Assembly: GCA_030536575.1 (NCBI GenBank)
Contig: JAUNPS010000001.1
Location: 153,595 to 217,594 of the forward strand
Direction of reading: 5' to 3'
DNA: 64,000 nt
From: Eubacteriales bacterium
GTDB lineage: Bacteria; Bacillota; Clostridia; Lachnospirales; Lachnospiraceae
Shown: piece by piece, positions 62,105 to 64,000 of the stretch
Position numbering within the stretch: the stretch's first letter is position 1
Layout of the letters: each line of letters starts with the position of its first letter
Notes under the pieces: model-generated
What the model saw: the letters and a program-made list of their open reading frames with translations, nothing else
Told to the model about the DNA's origin: nothing
Databases searched by the model: none
Program-made: the position numbers and the translations under genes

Positions 62105-63399
62105 AGCGATCTTCCCTTTCTTCTGCATAAATAATACATACTTGTCACGCCCGCTCCGGTCGCGCCCTTTGCCTGGAATTCATAGATCGGCTTCTCCACC
62201 CATGACGTCCCTGCAATATCCAGATGAATCCAGGGCCTCCCTGCGGCAAACTTCCGAATAAACAGCCCCGCTGTGATCGTTCCGGCAAATTTCCCGCCGG
62301 AATTTTTCATGTCTGCGACCTCGCTCTCAATCATTTTCTCATACTCCGGATAGATCGGCAGCCGCAGATAACGTTCCCCGGAGAGCCCAATTCCCTCCAG
62401 GAATTCCTCATAAAAAGCTTCTCCCTCGGCCAGGCACGGCGCTGCTCCAAAGGCTGTGATACCCACCGCCGCCCCGGTCAGGGTTGCAATGTCCACTACC
62501 TGGGACACACTTTCGGTTCGGACGGCATAGGCAACCGCATCGCCCAGCATCAGCCGTCCCTCCGCATCCGTATTTACAATCTGAATCGTCTGCCCGTCGT
62601 AAGCCGTAATCACATCCCCCGGCAGATACGAACCTGGGGAAATCCGGTTCTCGCACATAGGAATCAGCCCGGTCACATTGACCTTCACACCATTCGCCGC
62701 CAGTGCGTAGATCGCTCCGGCCACAGCGGCCCCTCCGGCCATATCGCCGCGGATTCCCATCATAGAACCGGCATTTTTCAGGCAGTAGCCGCCCGTATCG
62801 CAGGTCACGCCTTTCCCTACAAGGCCCGTAATTTCCTTAGTATCCGGGTTTCCCCGATAGCGCAGAATCGCCAGGCAGGGAGGATAGGCGCTGCTGTCCC
62901 CCACGGCCAGCATGGCGTTCATCCCAAGCTCCGCCAGCCGCTCCCGGCTCAAAATTTCCACTTCTACCGGAACCTGCTCCACAAGCTCGGCCACCTTTCC
63001 GGCAAAGTCCAGCGGACGGAGCATATTTCCCGGCATATTCGTCATATTTCTGGCAAATACAATTCCTTTCACAACGTGTTCGGTTTCCCGAATCACTTCT
63101 TTTGCTTCTTCATTGCCACGCAATCCAATCAGCTCCACCACCGTTTCCGGCTCCTCGCTTTGCTTTTTCGAATATTTCGCGGGCTTATACAGGGCCAAAA
63201 GGATACCCTCCGCCGCATCTCTAAGACAATCCGTTCCCTTTAACGCAATCCAGTTCGAAAGGTCCAGTGCAAAGCTGCCGCCCTTCCATTCCTTTACTGC
63301 CTTGGCAAATACCTCCTTCACCGCAATTCTGTCCATTTTTTCCGTCGGTTCCGGGCAGGTAAGTACCGGAAGCATACTCGTCTCCACGATTCTCAGCAT
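62101..63399 (-). CDS. M17 family leucyl aminopeptidase
   Basis: 432 residues. The M17 signature NTDAEGRLMLGDAVAYA is complete, and GLVGKGVTCDTGGYCLK supplies the Lys and Asp metal ligands; MRGDMAGGAAV follows. It should remove N-terminal residues from peptides in the cytoplasm with two zinc or manganese ions. The N-terminal domain is short for the family but present. It is coupled to CutC downstream and lies 31 bases after the DeoR-type gene. Confidence 0.92.
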   Translation of the reverse strand: MLRIVETSMLPVLTCPEPTEKMDRIAVKEVFAKAVKEWKGGSFALDLSNWIALKGTDCLRDAAEGILLALYKPAKYSKKQSEEPETVVELIGLRGNEEAKEVIRETEHVVKGIVFARNMTNMPGNMLRPLDFAGKVAELVEQVPVEVEILSRERLAELGMNAMLAVGDSSAYPPCLAILRYRGNPDTKEITGLVGKGVTCDTGGYCLKNAGSMMGIRGDMAGGAAVAGAIYALAANGVKVNVTGLIPMCENRISPGSYLPGDVITAYDGQTIQIVNTDAEGRLMLGDAVAYAVRTESVSQVVDIATLTGAAVGITAFGAAPCLAEGEAFYEEFLEGIGLSGERYLRLPIYPEYEKMIESEVADMKNSGGKFAGTITAGLFIRKFAAGRPWIHLDIAGTSWVEKPIYEFQAKGATGAGVTSMYYLCRRKGRSL

Positions 63400-63430
63400 G
63401 ATGACAAATCCTTTCTAATGTTTTCGCAGA

Positions 63431-64000
63431 TTATATCAGCCGGACTCCCGCGCTCTCCAGCGCCTGCATCGTCGCCGGGTCCGGCTCCTTATCCGTAATA
63501 ATTCCATTTATATCATCAAAATGCGCAAATTTGTAGGAATCATTAAAATAAAACTTATCCCTTTCCATGACAATGTATTTGTGGCGGCTGCTTCCCAGCG
63601 CAGCCTTTTTCGTCAGCCCGTCCTCCACCCCCAGGGTCGTGATGGCGCTGTCCATCATATCAATGCCCGTCGTCCCCAGGAATGCGCGGTCAAAGCTGTA
63701 TTGCTTAATCACTTCGATGGTGGCGGCCCCCATAAAACCATTTACGGTGCGGTACATGATTCCTCCCGTACCGATGGCGGTAATCATGGAGCTTTTTGCC
63801 AGCGCCTGTAAGATGTCGATCATGTTGCTGACAACGACCACTTTCCGTTTCTCCTTAACCAGAAGCTCGGCAATCCGGATGTTTGTGGTGGAAATATCCA
63901 GGAAAATCGTCTCGTTATCCTTGATAATGTCGGCGGCTTTCCGGGCAATGATCTCTTTCTTATCCACATTCACCTTCCGGCGGTCGATCACATCCCGCTC
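63431..64000 (-). CDS. DeoR/GlpR family regulator, 5' end beyond window
   Basis: The frame is open to the window edge (last complete codons read E-R-D-V-I-D-R-R), so the N-terminal helix-turn-helix is outside. What is seen is the end of the linker and the whole effector domain (DeoRC), with FLDISTTNIRIAELL, VVVVSNMIDI, AIGTGG and TTGID motifs for binding a phosphorylated sugar. GlpR-type proteins are repressors. It is the upstream gene of the M17-CutC-transglutaminase operon and may control it. Confidence 0.87.
   Translation of the reverse strand, partial: ERDVIDRRKVNVDKKEIIARKAADIIKDNETIFLDISTTNIRIAELLVKEKRKVVVVSNMIDILQALAKSSMITAIGTGGIMYRTVNGFMGAATIEVIKQYSFDRAFLGTTGIDMMDSAITTLGVEDGLTKKAALGSSRHKYIVMERDKFYFNDSYKFAHFDDINGIITDKEPDPATMQALESAGVRLI

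Overview
The window looks like a chromosomal segment of a gut Firmicute of the Lachnospiraceae type. The grounds are strong AGGAGG-type ribosome binding sites, secreted glycosidases, many CUT1 sugar ABC transporters, a YesM-type kinase, AraC regulators, cell-wall-binding repeat proteins and a moderately high G+C content. The genus is not decided by the sequence. Most genes lie on the minus strand in long, tightly spaced runs.

Region 1 (144-15536, minus) is a run of 12 genes with very short gaps. Transcribed from the right they are a CBM9-type sugar-binding protein, an extracellular solute-binding protein, a GH3 enzyme, two sugar permeases, a second GH3 enzyme, an MsmX/UgpC-type ATPase, a carrier protein, an adenylation enzyme, an MBOAT acyltransferase, an SGNH-like exported protein and a second adenylation enzyme. 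The last five form a Dlt-like surface-acylation module that appears to be read through from a beta-glucoside uptake operon. A YesM-type sensor kinase without a partner regulator is divergent from it (15813-17609).

Region 2 (17733-24000) holds an AAA-ATPase/PD-(D/E)XK protein, an MFS transporter divergent from an AraC regulator, and an ABC-class ATPase. Region 3 (23962-35162, minus) is a Dpp/Opp-type transporter with an M20 amidohydrolase, a 6-phospho-beta-glucosidase-like GH1 and a ROK kinase, headed by an AraC regulator with a degenerate receiver domain.

Region 4 (35371-40112) is accessory DNA. Two intact identical tRNA-Pro(CGG) genes and one 3' fragment lie here. A 135-bp direct repeat carrying the 3' end of the tRNA brackets about 2.9 kb that contains an AbiE-type toxin-antitoxin pair with twin palindromic operators. 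A GNAT acetyltransferase follows, then a type I toxin-antitoxin locus: a 31-residue hydrophobic peptide with an antisense RNA, plus a second antisense-RNA copy whose toxin is almost deleted.

Region 5 (40148-47408, minus) is a cell-surface operon of two secreted transglutaminase-fold proteins, a cell-wall-binding protein, a second MBOAT, a DHHW/AlgX-like protein and an SH3 protein. A paralogous transglutaminase-fold gene lies just beyond its terminator. Region 6 (47680-58710) has a NimA-like flavoprotein, a free-standing Rpn C-terminal-like small protein, and a rhamnoside operon (solute-binding protein, two permeases, two GH78 enzymes, one GH1, no ATPase) with a divergent AraC regulator. Region 7 (58836-64000, minus) is a compact operon of a large transglutaminase-fold protein, CutC, an M17 aminopeptidase and a DeoR-type regulator cut by the window end.

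The strongest leads are the two-adenylase Dlt-like module fused to a sugar-uptake operon, the AbiE cassette at tRNA-Pro, and the tandem type I antitoxin RNAs.
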